Of a DNA stretch of 64,000 nt, positions 1 to 10,856 are shown one piece after another. The position numbers were made by a program, and so were the translations under genes. Every line of letters begins with the position of its first letter. Position 1 is the first letter of the stretch. Source of the DNA: Hyaloscypha bicolor E (taxonomy: Eukaryota > Ascomycota > Leotiomycetes > Helotiales > Hyaloscyphaceae); the NCBI RefSeq assembly GCF_002865645.1, contig NW_020194521.1, forward strand, positions 372,001 through 436,000, read 5' to 3'. The notes beneath the pieces were generated by a model. It did not search any database. It was given only the letters and a program-made list of their open reading frames with translations, and was not told where the DNA came from.

Positions 1-228
1 CAACAATTTGCGAACAGTTGGCTCGTCTCCCTTCTTTATTGCGTCGTGGAGAAGAACGTCATACCCAAAAATCGACGTGTCTGGCATCAACTGCTCTAAG
101 AGAGCGAAGTGTTGAAGTTGCCCAGCCACTAGGGACTGTGGTTCGTGCAACGGATCCGGATCAACTCCTGTAAGAACTGTTAGAGATATGACCCCCAAAT
201 AATTAAGCTCACAGTTTTTGGTAGAATA
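1..228 (-). pseudogene. Ankyrin-repeat coding fragment, runs off the left edge
   Basis: On the minus strand a frame is open from 228 to the window edge. Its last part reads LLHDAIKKGDEPTVRKLL, a typical ankyrin helix pair. In-frame stops lie just upstream (TGA at 229-231, TAA near 241-243), so the coding part is probably an exon; an acceptor CTTACAG at 168-174 would start it at 167. It may be the 3' part of the neighbouring hydrolase gene, since fungal hydrolase-ankyrin fusions are known, or a separate gene. No initiation codon is visible. The ankyrin assignment is good; exon limits and intactness are unknown. Confidence 0.45.
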
Positions 229-1436
229 TCAAGGTTTCATTTACAAAAGCTGCTGGATGAAATGCAAAGCGGAGATTTGAAGCTCGGCGAAAAGCAAATC
301 CAGTGTGAAGAGACGGCAACGTGCAATCCGAAAGTATCATAAATGCTGATTTTTGCCTTGGACCATGAAGATTTCATGATTAGCCTTGCTAGGGAAATCA
401 ATCTGGAGCTTCAGAAATATAAAACTTAATGTGACCGAAATGTGGACGAACTTCCTGCTTGCGCCAACGCCCCATTTCCTGCTATTTCCTGGATCTTGAG
501 AATAACTCTGCGTAGTTCCGCTTCAATGCGGCGATACCCAGTCTCCTGTATGCTCGAAAATTTACACATCTCGCTGTGATTTCCTGGGATAGTCCTTTGT
601 CGTTCATCAGCAATGGTGGAAGAAAAATCTTCTACAACCTATAGATTTGTCAGGGGATATCCGGTTCACGAGGTAACTGGAAGCATCCTATAAAAATACC
701 TTGCCATTAAGACCACGCATGCCTTCCATTCCCTTAGCTTCCTGAAATGTTACAACATCAAAATCTTGACTCCTTAAGAGGCTGATGAATCGTTCGTTGA
801 GGTTCCCTAACGCTGGGCTCTGGGTCGTAAGCTGTTTTAAGATCACAGCATTCGTATCGAACCCGGCAGCTTTAACAATTCGCTCAGCTAGGATGCCCCA
901 CGACGCCATAGAGCTTCCGCGATGCGGTGTACCAAGAAATAGAACTTGTTTGGTGGAGTCATATATATCCTTTAGTGAATTATCTCCCAAGCCAGATTGT
1001 GCACGAAGGAGGGCCTGTTAAGTAAGCTACTATGTATCTTGTGTGTTTGGGAATGCTAACCTCTTTCACAATGATACCTCCCAAGCTGTGAGCAATCCAG
1101 ACGATAGGTCTCTTCCGCTATGCGCGAGTCAGTAAGCAAACATTATCCTGTCCTGGCTTTTGTCAAGGGAGCTTACACTATTGGTTGCCCTAATATCATT
1201 GACGTCATAGAGTAAATCTTTTGTATGAGAGTAATAGCTACCCTGGTCTACGGAGCCCGAAAAGAAGAGGGTTACTTTTGAGTCATATCCCCAGGTGAGA
1301 ATACGAGTGCAAGGAAACGCAGCGAGGAGAAATTCGGCCGGCCAGAATGTTTCGTGCTTGCGGCTTGATGAGCTACCCTCTGCATTAATGGCAGATTTTT
1401 CTCCACGTGATTTCGACCGGATCCGGTCCAGGTAAT

Positions 1437-1450
1437 GCCACCTGCTGCTA
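1437..1450. repeat. Target-site duplication, left copy
   Basis: GCCACCTGCTGCTA, identical to 2212-2225. The flanking bases differ (t before and g after here; a before and c after there), so the duplication is exactly 14 bp. Confidence 0.9.
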
Positions 1451-2211
1451 GAAAAACAATACAAAATCGACGAAGCAAATTTTCGGAAACAATCCATTCA
1501 TCTCACCCTATCTCGCATTATAGAGCTTCTAGCTAACCTCTTAGAGCTATAATAGAGAATTTATATTATACCAACCGTACGCTTGCATACAAATTCGTCC
1601 TTACATACCCCATTTTACATTATACTATAACGAAATGCGCCCGACTTGCCCTCGAACTCAAGCCTTATTAAACGAGCCACTTGGTCTTCCCTCTTATATG
1701 TAGTAAAGAGCCCAAGGAGATAGACCGAGCATCTCTATGAACGCGCTTCCGAGAGTAGTTAATATATCAAGTCAAGAGATACAAAGGAACCTTGGAGGCA
1801 CTATATATATACCCGGCGTATAGTTATCTCTCAAGGCAGAAGACTACGAGTACATTTAATTACTGCTCTTGCCGGGAGAGCAAAAGCAGACAGAACTATT
1901 ACCTCCTAGCCTGTCTATCTACCCGTGTGTTTCGAGGAGGTGCCAGGAAGACGAGGGAAGGGGAGGAGAGGACAGGGAGGGGGTAGGGTGCCTAGTTAGG
2001 GCAGGAGGGGCATTCTTCAGCTCCCTTTTCCTATAAGGTTTTGGAGCTGTTTATCGAAGCCCAGGACCTCTTTCAAAACGCGTCTTCTTATCAACAAGAA
2101 GAGGATTAGTTAGCGAAATCACTGCCTGAGGATTAGATCTCATGTAATTAGTTACTGCATGGGCCTTTTTAGGCCTGGAACGGTTTATGAATCAAACAAA
2201 CAAACAAACAA
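1451..2211 (+). mobile_element. Non-LTR retroelement insertion (5'-truncated LINE or SINE)
   Basis: A 761-bp segment is flanked by a perfect 14-bp direct repeat and ends on the plus strand in a (CAAA)n tail at about 2191-2211. Before the tail lies a small hairpin (GGCCTTTTTAGGCC). A tandem-repeat tail plus a variable-length target duplication is the signature of target-primed reverse transcription. The 3' end resembles what I recall of Tad-type fungal LINEs (inference). I see no convincing reverse-transcriptase frame, so it is a short 5'-truncated copy or a SINE. Confidence 0.8.
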
Positions 2212-2225
2212 GCCACCTGCTGCTA
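2212..2225. repeat. Target-site duplication, right copy
   Basis: GCCACCTGCTGCTA, identical to 1437-1450. It directly follows the (CAAA)n tail. Collapsing the two copies restores one hydrolase reading frame (reverse strand AGCAGCAGGTGGC encodes S-S-R-W). Confidence 0.9.
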
Positions 2226-2521
2226 CTCGAAAGCGTCGGTTGATCCGCAGGGTGAACCGATGGCTTTGAGGTGGACCACGTCGTCTCTGGGTTACCGCCG
2301 AGTCCATGAACAAAGATGATACTGTGCGCCATAGCTATTAGTACGATAGACAGATTGGCCGTCATGATGGCTTACTCGACTATCGCATCTTTCCCGTCTT
2401 TCTCTGATCCATCATAGAGTGTTGTAAAGCTGGTTTCGCTTACATCAACTCGTCTGAACTCAGACGGAGCCGGATTTGCTGGTGGTGTCTCAGCGATATC
2501 GCTAGTCTGGCCAGCTTCCAT

Positions 2522-4085
2522 ATTCTGTCAAAAATTATAAAGCTTGGTGGGGAAATATCTTGCTTCTGTTGTTGCGAACAGAGCGATAATGACGCTGGTG
2601 TCTTCTTTTATGGACGTTGGTCATAAGCAGGTTTCGTCTCTCTACCGGCAACAGTGTGGTCATCGCTTCTCCTGAGCCACGCTACCGCCGCAGGGGAATC
2701 AGGTCGAAGTCGAGTTTGAGCCACCACAGGGGAAAGGCACAGTTTGCAACGGCACTAATGCAGACATATGACTACCCCCAGTCCCCCCCATAATTCTGCT
2801 GAGCCCCCGCTGCTCAGCCGCCTGGAGCCCCAGCCCCAGCCTCAGCCTCAGCAACGGCCACAACCCCCTTTCCTTTGACGCAACGCGCAAAATGAATCCA
2901 ATGAACAATAGAACTCTCAATATCCATCAACACCCATTCGGTAAAGAGATGCTGTATTTCATCCGATTCTGCCAAGAGAACCTTATCCGATAAGCGGGTG
3001 ATTCGCTGGCGACTTTTGACGGAAACCCCCTCTCCAGCGTGTTGCTCTCAAATTTAGCGATCTGAAGCCTGTGATTCGATATGATCGCAATATTTCAGGG
3101 GCTTCATAGTCCGTGCGATGCTAAAACATGCAGCACCCACCCAAAAGGGGCAACTGTCCGCATGCACAGCAGAGGGTGCACGATAATACGGAGTAGGATT
3201 GGGAGAGGTCACAGGTGAGCGAGAAAAGGAGAGGATAGAAGTAGTCACGTAGTCGGTGGAAGAAAGGACGAAGTGTAGAAGACGAATTGAGTACGAAAGC
3301 CGTGGCCGCGCATCCTCGTTGGGAGGGTGTCAGGCCAACGCATGTTGTGAGAAGGGATCTGCCTTGGGATTGAAGGATTGTAATCTTGGGAGGCCCTATT
3401 TGGGCTCCAAGGAGCCGACTTAGTCCCCCGAAAACAATCGTATAGAGTTGATGCTTTCGCAAGGGTGGGGCGAGGGTAAGTTGCACCTGAGCAGAAGCGC
3501 GCCATCGTGGCTAACCGCGTTAAAAGGAAGGGAGGGACGGCCATATACAAACAAATCAAAAGTCAAGATCAAACGTCAAAATCGCATTCTACAGTAAGCG
3601 AGGTGCAAGGAACGCGAAAACGCCAAACTCACGACGCAAAGCTCTCTCGACCGTACCGCTAATTACCTTTTTGGATCTATCAAAATCCGCTTCCACTTCT
3701 ACAAATCCAAGCTCTGCGCCCGCATTCCCTCTTCGTCAAAACGTTCACCGACACCTTCAAAGAAGCCTCATCCAACACCGCCCACCTCCCGGAAGACAAT
3801 TCTTCCTCCTCCTCCCTCCTCGCGGACTAATAGTCAAGACGCTTATATATAGTACTTTTTTATAAAATTAGGCCTCGGTTTTGGGCTACGTTTTAGACTA
3901 GAATGCCGTCTCGCACTCTTCTACCTCATAATCTCGCTTATAAAGTATATCCTCACTTTGACTAAGCGAGGAACGAAGAGGAGAACATTTCAATTGAATA
4001 TACAATTACTTACTCTAGCCCTAGAAGTAGCGTCAAAGGCTTGAGAACCCCAGGTACCAGCTCTACTGCGTAGTGCTAGCTACTT
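2522..4085. other. Intergenic region, no supported gene
   Basis: This stretch holds the promoter side of the broken hydrolase gene and the 3' side of the next minus-strand gene. A C/A-rich stretch at about 2810-2870 (cagccccagcctcagcctcagc) is low complexity. Short frames around 3050-3560 (minus) and 3580-3865 (plus) overlap one another, show no domain and have no coherent splicing; they may be decayed gene pieces. Confidence 0.5.
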
Positions 4086-6480
4086 TCAAAACAAGTCAAC
4101 ATCCTTGCTATACTGATGCCACTTTTGCCAGGACACTAACACCCGCTTCATTCTATTTTCGTATAGCTCATACAGCTCTGTTAAAGCTTGACAAGGTCTA
4201 GCAGTAACGAAGAGCATCTTCAACGACTTGTCTCCCCTGTATGAGGTACTATCAGAATCCTGACTCATCCTTTCCCTCACAACTCCCACATCTGGTTCTT
4301 TCGTATAAAGCGCGAGCAATTGCAAGATATAGGTCAGGTCTCGCTCGACCACGGGGTGGCTTAAGCGCTCAATACCATTAATGACAACGATAGCGAGGGG
4401 TGGAGCCACTTCGAGCAGGTCTTGAAGGATGCTCACTGCGGCTTTGATACTCTCGTAATCTTGATTGCAAGTCTTGAAGCGTCCGGCCGAGAAATCCTCG
4501 TCAACCCTTAAGGAAGGTGGAAGAATCTGGACCAATTGCCAAATGAGAACATAGGTTAAGTCAAGCAGACACCGTTTTTGGACTTCTTCATCGCCACCAG
4601 CATTGCTGTACCCCCCTGAATAGGGATCGCAAGAGAAATACATTGTATTGACATCGAAGTCTCCCGCGTTAGTGACTACCACCTTGACTAGGTTGGTGAA
4701 AGATTTGCGGTGCTTGTCTCCATCAAGACCGTGGATCCAGAGGATTTGTAGTCCATTTGCCTGTGTCCATGACTGCAGTGCTGTCAGTATCTCTGGTTGT
4801 GGGAGAATCCCACTATTTGTGGGTCCGTCGGCATCTGCTAGGGGTAACGGGTTGCAAATGAGAAAAGTTTTGATGATCTTCGCGTTTGTTTTGATGTCGT
4901 CAAATGTGTAGAATAGCGCTTGCTTTGGTACTGCTATATTTAAAGTCTGTTAGCAATGGATAATAAGAAAGGCGATTCTTAAAGGAGTTCCCACTTTCTG
5001 TCACAACGCGTTCTTCTCCAAGCTGTGGGGCCGAATATCTTCCGGGTTTCTCTGCTTTTACTGAAGATAGTGGCATAACCTCACCTACAATCATTACATT
5101 AGCAGTATATTAATCATGTCTCTGTTCGAGAAACACGTACCCTGTGGGACTAAGAAAAGACAAGGTGTTCTTGCCCAGTTGTCTGACAATGCCCGTGGCA
5201 GAGGTCCTTCGGGGATATGTGACTGTATGAGAAACCTATGCCCTGTAGTCCCTACATTGTGAAATGCTGCGCCCAGAAAATTAAGAGAGATTTCCTGCTT
5301 GGTTTTCATTTCCTGGAGGATCTTTCCCTGAGTTTTCATCTCAGTCAGGATCTTTTCCTGACCTTGTTTTCTTTCTTCTGCCTCGGTCTTCAGTCCCTTA
5401 TCAAGTTTCTGGAAAAAATAGTTGATTGATAAGTTCACATCTCTTAACTCAGCTCGTGAACCCATTTCGGCTCTTTTCCGTATCCTGTCCGTAATATATG
5501 TAATAGCTTTAACATAGCCGCCAAATTTTCTCTCAAAGGCGTTTTCGTTAAGAGCGTCTCGGAGACGAGTGACTGGTGAAGAGAGATACTGAAGAATCAA
5601 GTCGAATAACTCAAAAGCTTTGGCGTAGAGTTTCACGATTAATGCCCTGATAGCTTTGGTTTGCATCAGGATAGAATCTAGCTGACACAACTCGACCTGG
5701 TCGTTAAGAGACTCTACTGTTTCATTGAGCTTATTCCCAATTGCTTTGTGGTTTGCACCGGCCTTTACTAAAGTTAGCCAAAATAATGTCAAAGTGCCCA
5801 TAGATCTGGATAATTGATAACTCTATTGCCAGCTCCATGGGTATGTCTTTGGGCAGATTTCGAAGAAATAGATACTTTTCTAAATTCTGAGGTAGGAAGG
5901 CTTACCTTGACAAGAGTTTTTAATACGCCACAGAAGATGGAGCAGTAGGGGTTACCTTTGGGAAATATAGAGAAGAAGTTCGAGTGGTTCGACAGCGTAT
6001 CGCAGCATGACCAAGCATATTCTCGAGCTTTCCCAAAGGATCGTTTTCGGCTTTTCCAGTCTTCAACAGATGACTTGATGTGCGCAGCAAACTCGGCGAA
6101 CATATCGTCCCCCTTGGGTTCAAAAATATAGTCAGACCTTTGCATCTTGTCGATCCCTTTTTCTTCCAAGTAGTGATCCCAGCTCGCTTTCAAGATCTTG
6201 CTAGATTTCTCAAGATTGATCGTCGCGCCATCTCTGTTGTTTCATTAACGAAAAAATACCAGTGCTAACGAAATCCTACTAACAATAATTCATCACCATC
6301 TGCGTCGACTTGATAGAGATGCTTGAAGGTTTCCTCTGGATTCGCCTGAGTCGCAGGGCTGTTTGCAGCTACGGCCACACCAAGAGCAAGGCTGTTGTAT
6401 GGCTCCTCCTGATACCACTTATTGCTGAAGTTGCGAACCAACTCCTTCCTATCGTCTCCTTCAATCATTTGAGGTTCCAT
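4086..6480 (-). CDS. STAND-like protein: fungal N-terminal (DUF7708-like) domain, coiled coil, degenerate P-loop domain
   Basis: Exons (minus strand): 6284-6480, 5906-6233, 5141-5762, 4995-5084, 4086-4933. Phases agree throughout and give 694 aa. Residues of about 100-230, including REYAWSCCDTLSNHSNFFSI, FPKGNPYCSIFCGVLKTLVK and AGANHKAIGNKLNETVESL, match the N-terminal helical domain seen in many fungal STAND/NACHT proteins (DUF7708-like, from memory). A charged coiled coil follows with two near-copies of KILTEMKTQG/KILQEMKTKQ. The C-terminal half has LQILWIHGLDGDKHRKS where a Walker A would lie, without the GK[ST] core, and LAIVVINGIERL at the Walker B position. It therefore looks like a P-loop fold that has lost nucleotide binding. 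It is divergent from the AAA ATPase at 7590. The function is unknown; a role in non-self recognition is inference from architecture only. Confidence 0.75.
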
Positions 6481-7589
6481 AATGTCCGTTTCCGTGCCAA
6501 ATTATCTTCTTTGGAGCTAGTGGGAAGTTGTTTTGCCGACTTGGTAGTCTAGCCCCAACCAAATAAGGCTCAATGTACCCGACTCTATCAAGAATCCAGT
6601 ACCTCGAGCACCTCTCTTTTAAGGCCGAACAGCCTCACCGTGTAGGACCTGGGGGGCCAAGGCTGCGGGGTTACATTGCGTTTCATAAATACCTCATGCA
6701 AGTTGAACACCCTCTTCATCCTTCGAATTCTGATTCGCAGCATTCATAGCAAATGCAGCCACACTTGACATGCATTGGCCCGCAAACAGGCAGCAATTTC
6801 AGCTATGGCTACACAGAAAGAACATTGGGCGCCACCACCAGTTCAGTAATTGGCGGGTTTCGATTCAAAATGCTGACTTTACGTTGTGAAATCACCGCCC
6901 CACTCAATATCCAGCCGGCTAAGCCGGGCCTTCCTCAAATGGGATTCGGCTGCATATTACCTGCCTTCGCGTTATCAGCATGGCGGTCGTGCGACCCAAT
7001 AAGCCAGCCTTATGTAATGAGGAGGGTGACGGTGTGGTTCCAAACTAAAATAAAAAAAGGAAGGCTACGACTCTTCGCATCTCAGACAGGAAGACAACAA
7101 CATAAAACCTTACCTTTCCCATACCTGCGGATCGACCAAACGACAGCAAAGTCAAATCTCTGAGCAAATCTCAGATCTTAGCATCTGTAAGTATCAGTCT
7201 GGCGAGATTGAAAGTAAAAGTTGTCAATTTTGGTTTGTGAGCTTTCTTCTTCTCCCCGACATGAATTTCTTGCCAGCGGTGGAAGATGCAGGGCCTATTT
7301 CTTCGCAGTGTCCCGGGAGGTACTGGCACGTTCAGAAAGTCTACGCATACAGCGTCTAGGCTTTGAGATACTTTCGAGGATAATTTCTTCCGAATGGCTG
7401 ATGAGCTTTGGCACACCAAAAGGTTCTTCCGCCGGAGTGGCTAGTAAGTCGCGGTACATTTAAGGCCATTATGCTCCGAATGTCTTGCTAGTTGTGACAT
7501 GCTAGGAATTATTCCTAGAATACTGCTGAAAAGTCCTGTATCTGATGCAGAACTAATGTTTTCTTAAAGCAGTAACCAGCTTGTACACA
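6481..7589. promoter_or_regulatory. Divergent intergenic region between the STAND-like gene and the AAA ATPase gene
   Basis: About 1.1 kb separates two outward-facing start codons and must hold both promoters. I see no clear TATA box or operator. A plus-strand frame at 6753-7163 has no domain or splice partner and is not supported. A 5'UTR intron of the ATPase gene is possible but not demonstrable. Confidence 0.5.
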
Positions 7590-10347
7590 ATGGCTCTCGA
7601 AACTCCAAACCGTCTTATTATCGGGACCGACAACACACACTTGGCCGAGTACGATAAGTTTATCCCATCTCCAGAAACTCAAGAGGAAAGCCACGAGAAG
7701 AGCGCAAGATCAGACACCGATATCCCAGAGCCACCAACATTGCCGCCGAACCCTGTTAAATCCGATCAGAAGAAGTCGGAAAATACAAGCAAACACATCT
7801 TCCGCGTCGAATACACAGACAACACAGGGACTGTGATAGCAGTCAAACAGGGTACGGCGCCTCCGCTAGACAGTTCTGACCAAGGGGAGGATGCCCCCGT
7901 CTTCGAACTTATCAAGAGAGTCAAGGTTTTTGCAAAAACCTCCAAAGACACCAAAAAGACATCAAAGGACGGTTCTTCTACAGAGAAAGATGATGGTTCT
8001 GCTACGGACAGGAAGGATGGAGCTACCGATACGAATTCAAACCTTGCGAGTAAGGATAAATCTGAGGGACCGAAGGATAAAAGCCAAGACACGGAGGATG
8101 TCAAGCTGAAGCTAAAAGATTTTGATGTCTCACCTGAGAGCAACACCACTTGGTCCCTCAAAATTCTTTCCGAGCATCTCATGAATGCCTTAAGGGCAGT
8201 TGTGGAATACTACCCGGGGCTGCAACTCCTCTCCCACGCCGTGGAATTCAACGAGCCATACAAAGAGCTGATCCACCACATGGACGAACTCGAGCATTAT
8301 AAGGATAATCAGCCGGCAGATCATCCCCCGGAGTATCAGAACAAATGCAAAGAGCACATCGAGGAGTTGCTGAGATATCTCAGAGTTACCTTCGGCGAAA
8401 AGCTCAAGGAAGAGCACATGCGGCACCAGAGGGACCCCCCAGTCTGTACCTTTCCATATCTATGGCTTCTTTTCAAACCCGGAGAAGAAGTCTACTGGAA
8501 ATGGGGCAGTTCGGAAAAACTCGTCTCTTCGTTCATTGTGGAAAAGCTCACTGGTGGAGTTTCTGCAGATACTCGAGCTACTCCGCTGAAGGTGAGCAAC
8601 TGGGGCATAGATTATGACTGTGAAGTGATTGGGAGGGTTGCATATAGTCACCTTTTTCAGCCATTCGATGGCGAAAAGCCGATCCGAGAATTGAAGATGT
8701 ACCCCGCTAAATTCCACAAAGACGATCCAAAGAAGGACGGTGCCCTCTCTAGGAAGGAACAATTCTTGCAGAGTGGAAAGGCGTTCTTCGAGTTGTGTAA
8801 AAGTGGGGGCCATTACAGAATGCTGCGGGGTAGACCGTTGGTAGGGGTAGGGAAGGCAGGACAGAAATCCATGGTTCATGGCCGAGTTGTTGTCGATCTC
8901 AACCAGTATTACCAAGACGCGGACGAGGCATCATCAAAGCCTAAAATGATGGCTAACAACGTCGGCGACAAGAATGACAGTGGTGAGAACGACAATGAAG
9001 ACGATACCACTGCAAGAACAGGCTGCCGCTGCGTGCACTGTGGCAAGAAGCCTCGCCAGAGAAAAGGTAGAGACTGGATACGATTCGACAATATCGACCC
9101 CGATGACTCACCGCCTCCAGAAGACGATCTATTCTATCGTCTGTGCTTTGTCTTGGTCCAAGTCTGGCTGCTATCAGATAGGAAATGGGAGTGTGTCCAT
9201 GTTTCTGATCTTCACGACGTCCAATTTAATGAAAGCGTGCTGGACTCGCTGGTCTTATCCCCGGAGATCAAAAGCACTGTCCAGGCTCTTGCATGGAGAT
9301 CATTGCAGCGGGCTAGGTGTTCTTTTAATGCGGATTTTGTGGAGGGGAAGGGAAATGGCCAAATTCTTCTTCTCCATGGCGCGCCAGGTGTAGGCAAAAC
9401 TGCAACCGCTGGTGAGTTTCAAATCCGATTTCCACTAGTAGGAAGTGTCTAACATGTTATTGTGATTGTAGAGTGTGTAGCGGAACTCATGAAACGGCCG
9501 CTGATAGCCCTGACTTGCGGTGACCTTGGGACAGATGTAGTTGCCGTAGAAAGGAAGCTTAAAAAGTACATGTCATGGGGAGAAATTTGGAATGGTGTGG
9601 TTCGTCCCGATAAGACCGCACAGGATCCGTCAAAGATCTGACACTTGTTACAGGTGCTCCTGGATGAAGCCGATGTCTATTTAGAATCAAGACAGAAAGG
9701 CGAGGTGAAAAGAAACGCTCTCGTGTCGGTTTTTCTTCGCGAACTTGAGCAGTTTCAAGGTATTATGTTCCTCACCACAAACCGAGTTGGCACCTTCGAT
9801 GATGCTTTCCTCTCCCGCATCCATGTGGGTCTTCTATACAAGGCTTTGGCGGACGAAGACAGAGAGAAAATCTGGTCAAACCATTTCGAGAGGCTCAAAA
9901 GTGAGAAAGTAGAGCCTGCCATATCAGTCCATCCCGATGCAGAACTTTACATCTCGGGTGCCTGGCGGAAAAATAACGAGATACAACGCGACATAATAGA
10001 GATACAATGGAATGGGAGAGAAATTCGCAATGGTTAGTCTTCTTAATTAAACCCCACTCTATTGCTAATGCACCCCTTCCAAAGCTTTCCAAACGGCGCT
10101 TGCACTTGCGTCATATGAGAAGAATGGTACGAAGAAAGACGGCGAGAAGATGAAGGAAATTATTCTACGAGCACATCACATCCAGAGCGTTGTAGTGATG
10201 TCAAAACAGTTTAAGATCTTCGTGGATGACACCAAGAGGGAAGGAAATGAAGAGAGCCGTGCAAGATTGTCTCAGTTGAGGGGTTCATCTACTGGAGTCG
10301 TGAGCAAGGATTCTAGCTTTAATCTGGGAATACCTGGTCGGAAATGA
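7590..10347 (+). CDS. Fungal AAA ATPase with DUF7025-type N-terminal domain
   Basis: Exons 7590-9411, 9472-9596, 9654-10032 and 10085-10347 join in phase to 862 aa. The start is the first ATG (MALETPNRLI). Residues of about 1-190 are acidic, Lys/Ser/Asp-rich and probably disordered. About 270-450 (PYLWLLFKPGEEVYWKW; GRPLVGVGKAGQ) resemble the DUF7025 domain common in this family. A Cys pair (CRCVHCGKK) lies near residue 475. The AAA module has Walker A GAPGVGKT at about residue 597, Walker B VLLDEADVYLE, sensor-1 FLTTNR, SRIHVGL, and the lid motif WNGREIRNAFQTA, all hallmarks of this fungal AAA group. It should bind and hydrolyse ATP; the substrate is unknown. The exon 2-3 junction has two possible donors (9597 or 9600); 9597 best fits the family pattern. 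Confidence 0.88.
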
Positions 10348-10856
10348 GGTTCGATATAGCTGAATTTCATATTCGTAAGTAGGAATCGAAGGTGGAGACT
10401 ACAGTACAACTTTGGCGTCCTTAATTTCTTGGCTTTCACGCCAAGTGACAGTTCCGTGGAACAATCTAAATAACTTGTATGATGCATGCCACATTGCTGT
10501 TTTCATATCACTCAATTTCCCACCTTTATTCAGGATCGTGATGCTTACATTTTTGTTGAGATATGCTGCGCTGTCACATCAGTGCCAGTTTTTACCCGTA
10601 AAAGTTTCGCTTGAAGAGCCTTGAACTCTGCCCCAGTTCCCCCCATCCCCTCTCTCAAAACTCACATCGCAGTAGAATGTTTGATAATGAAATATGTGTG
10701 TATTACGGGTATCAAACAAATGCAGCACCTAGCCATCCCATTTCTCTCTCACTCACTCTCTCCTAGGCATTCCTTTGAAAGACAAAAATCTATATGCACA
10801 CATCTCCCTCGTCCATGCAACGCAATGAAAAACAAAAGGAAACCTTCTCCTCCACA
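10348..10856. terminator. Convergent 3' region between the AAA ATPase and the UDP-glucose dehydrogenase genes
   Basis: About 500 bp separates two stop codons facing each other, so both 3'UTRs and polyadenylation sites should lie here. No gene is seen. No canonical AATAAA hexamer stands out. Confidence 0.4.

Larger units (their letters stand above)
426..2521 (-). pseudogene. NLR-type alpha/beta hydrolase (PGAP1/SERAC1-like) interrupted by a retroelement
   Basis: This is the lipase-like alpha/beta hydrolase often found at the N-terminus of fungal NLR proteins or as a stand-alone serine hydrolase. Exons read on the minus strand: 2376-2521 (ATG at 2521), 2226-2321 continuing after the insertion at 1177-1450, then 1061-1117, 700-1014 and 426-638 (TAA). 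Motifs in order: DIIFVHGLGGNPETTWS (oxyanion loop), TFWPAEFL, RILTWGYDS, RPIVWIAHSLGG (nucleophile serine), LFLGTPHRGS, and IPGNHSEMCKF with the likely catalytic histidine. All splice phases agree. A 761-bp element with a 14-bp target duplication splits the second exon right after the HGLGG segment. A truncated product could start at the ATG at 1497 inside the insertion, giving 301 aa without the oxyanion loop. I therefore call it disrupted; without the insertion the frame is continuous. Confidence 0.85.

Noticed and set aside
1792..1986. Plus-strand frame inside the LINE-like insertion
   Set aside because: Composition-driven (purine-rich GAGG/GGAG tract); no reverse-transcriptase or endonuclease motif.
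2699..2920. Minus-strand frame of 73 codons
   Set aside because: Driven by a low-complexity C/A-rich tract; no domain, no splice context.
3054..3559. Three overlapping minus-strand frames
   Set aside because: Mutually overlapping frames, no conserved motif, no clear splice signals joining them.
3671..3865. Plus-strand frame of 64 codons
   Set aside because: Ser/Pro/His-rich low-complexity translation; at most a decayed fragment.
6753..7163. 136-codon plus-strand frame upstream of the AAA ATPase
   Set aside because: No domain and no splice link to the downstream exon; probably promoter or leader sequence.
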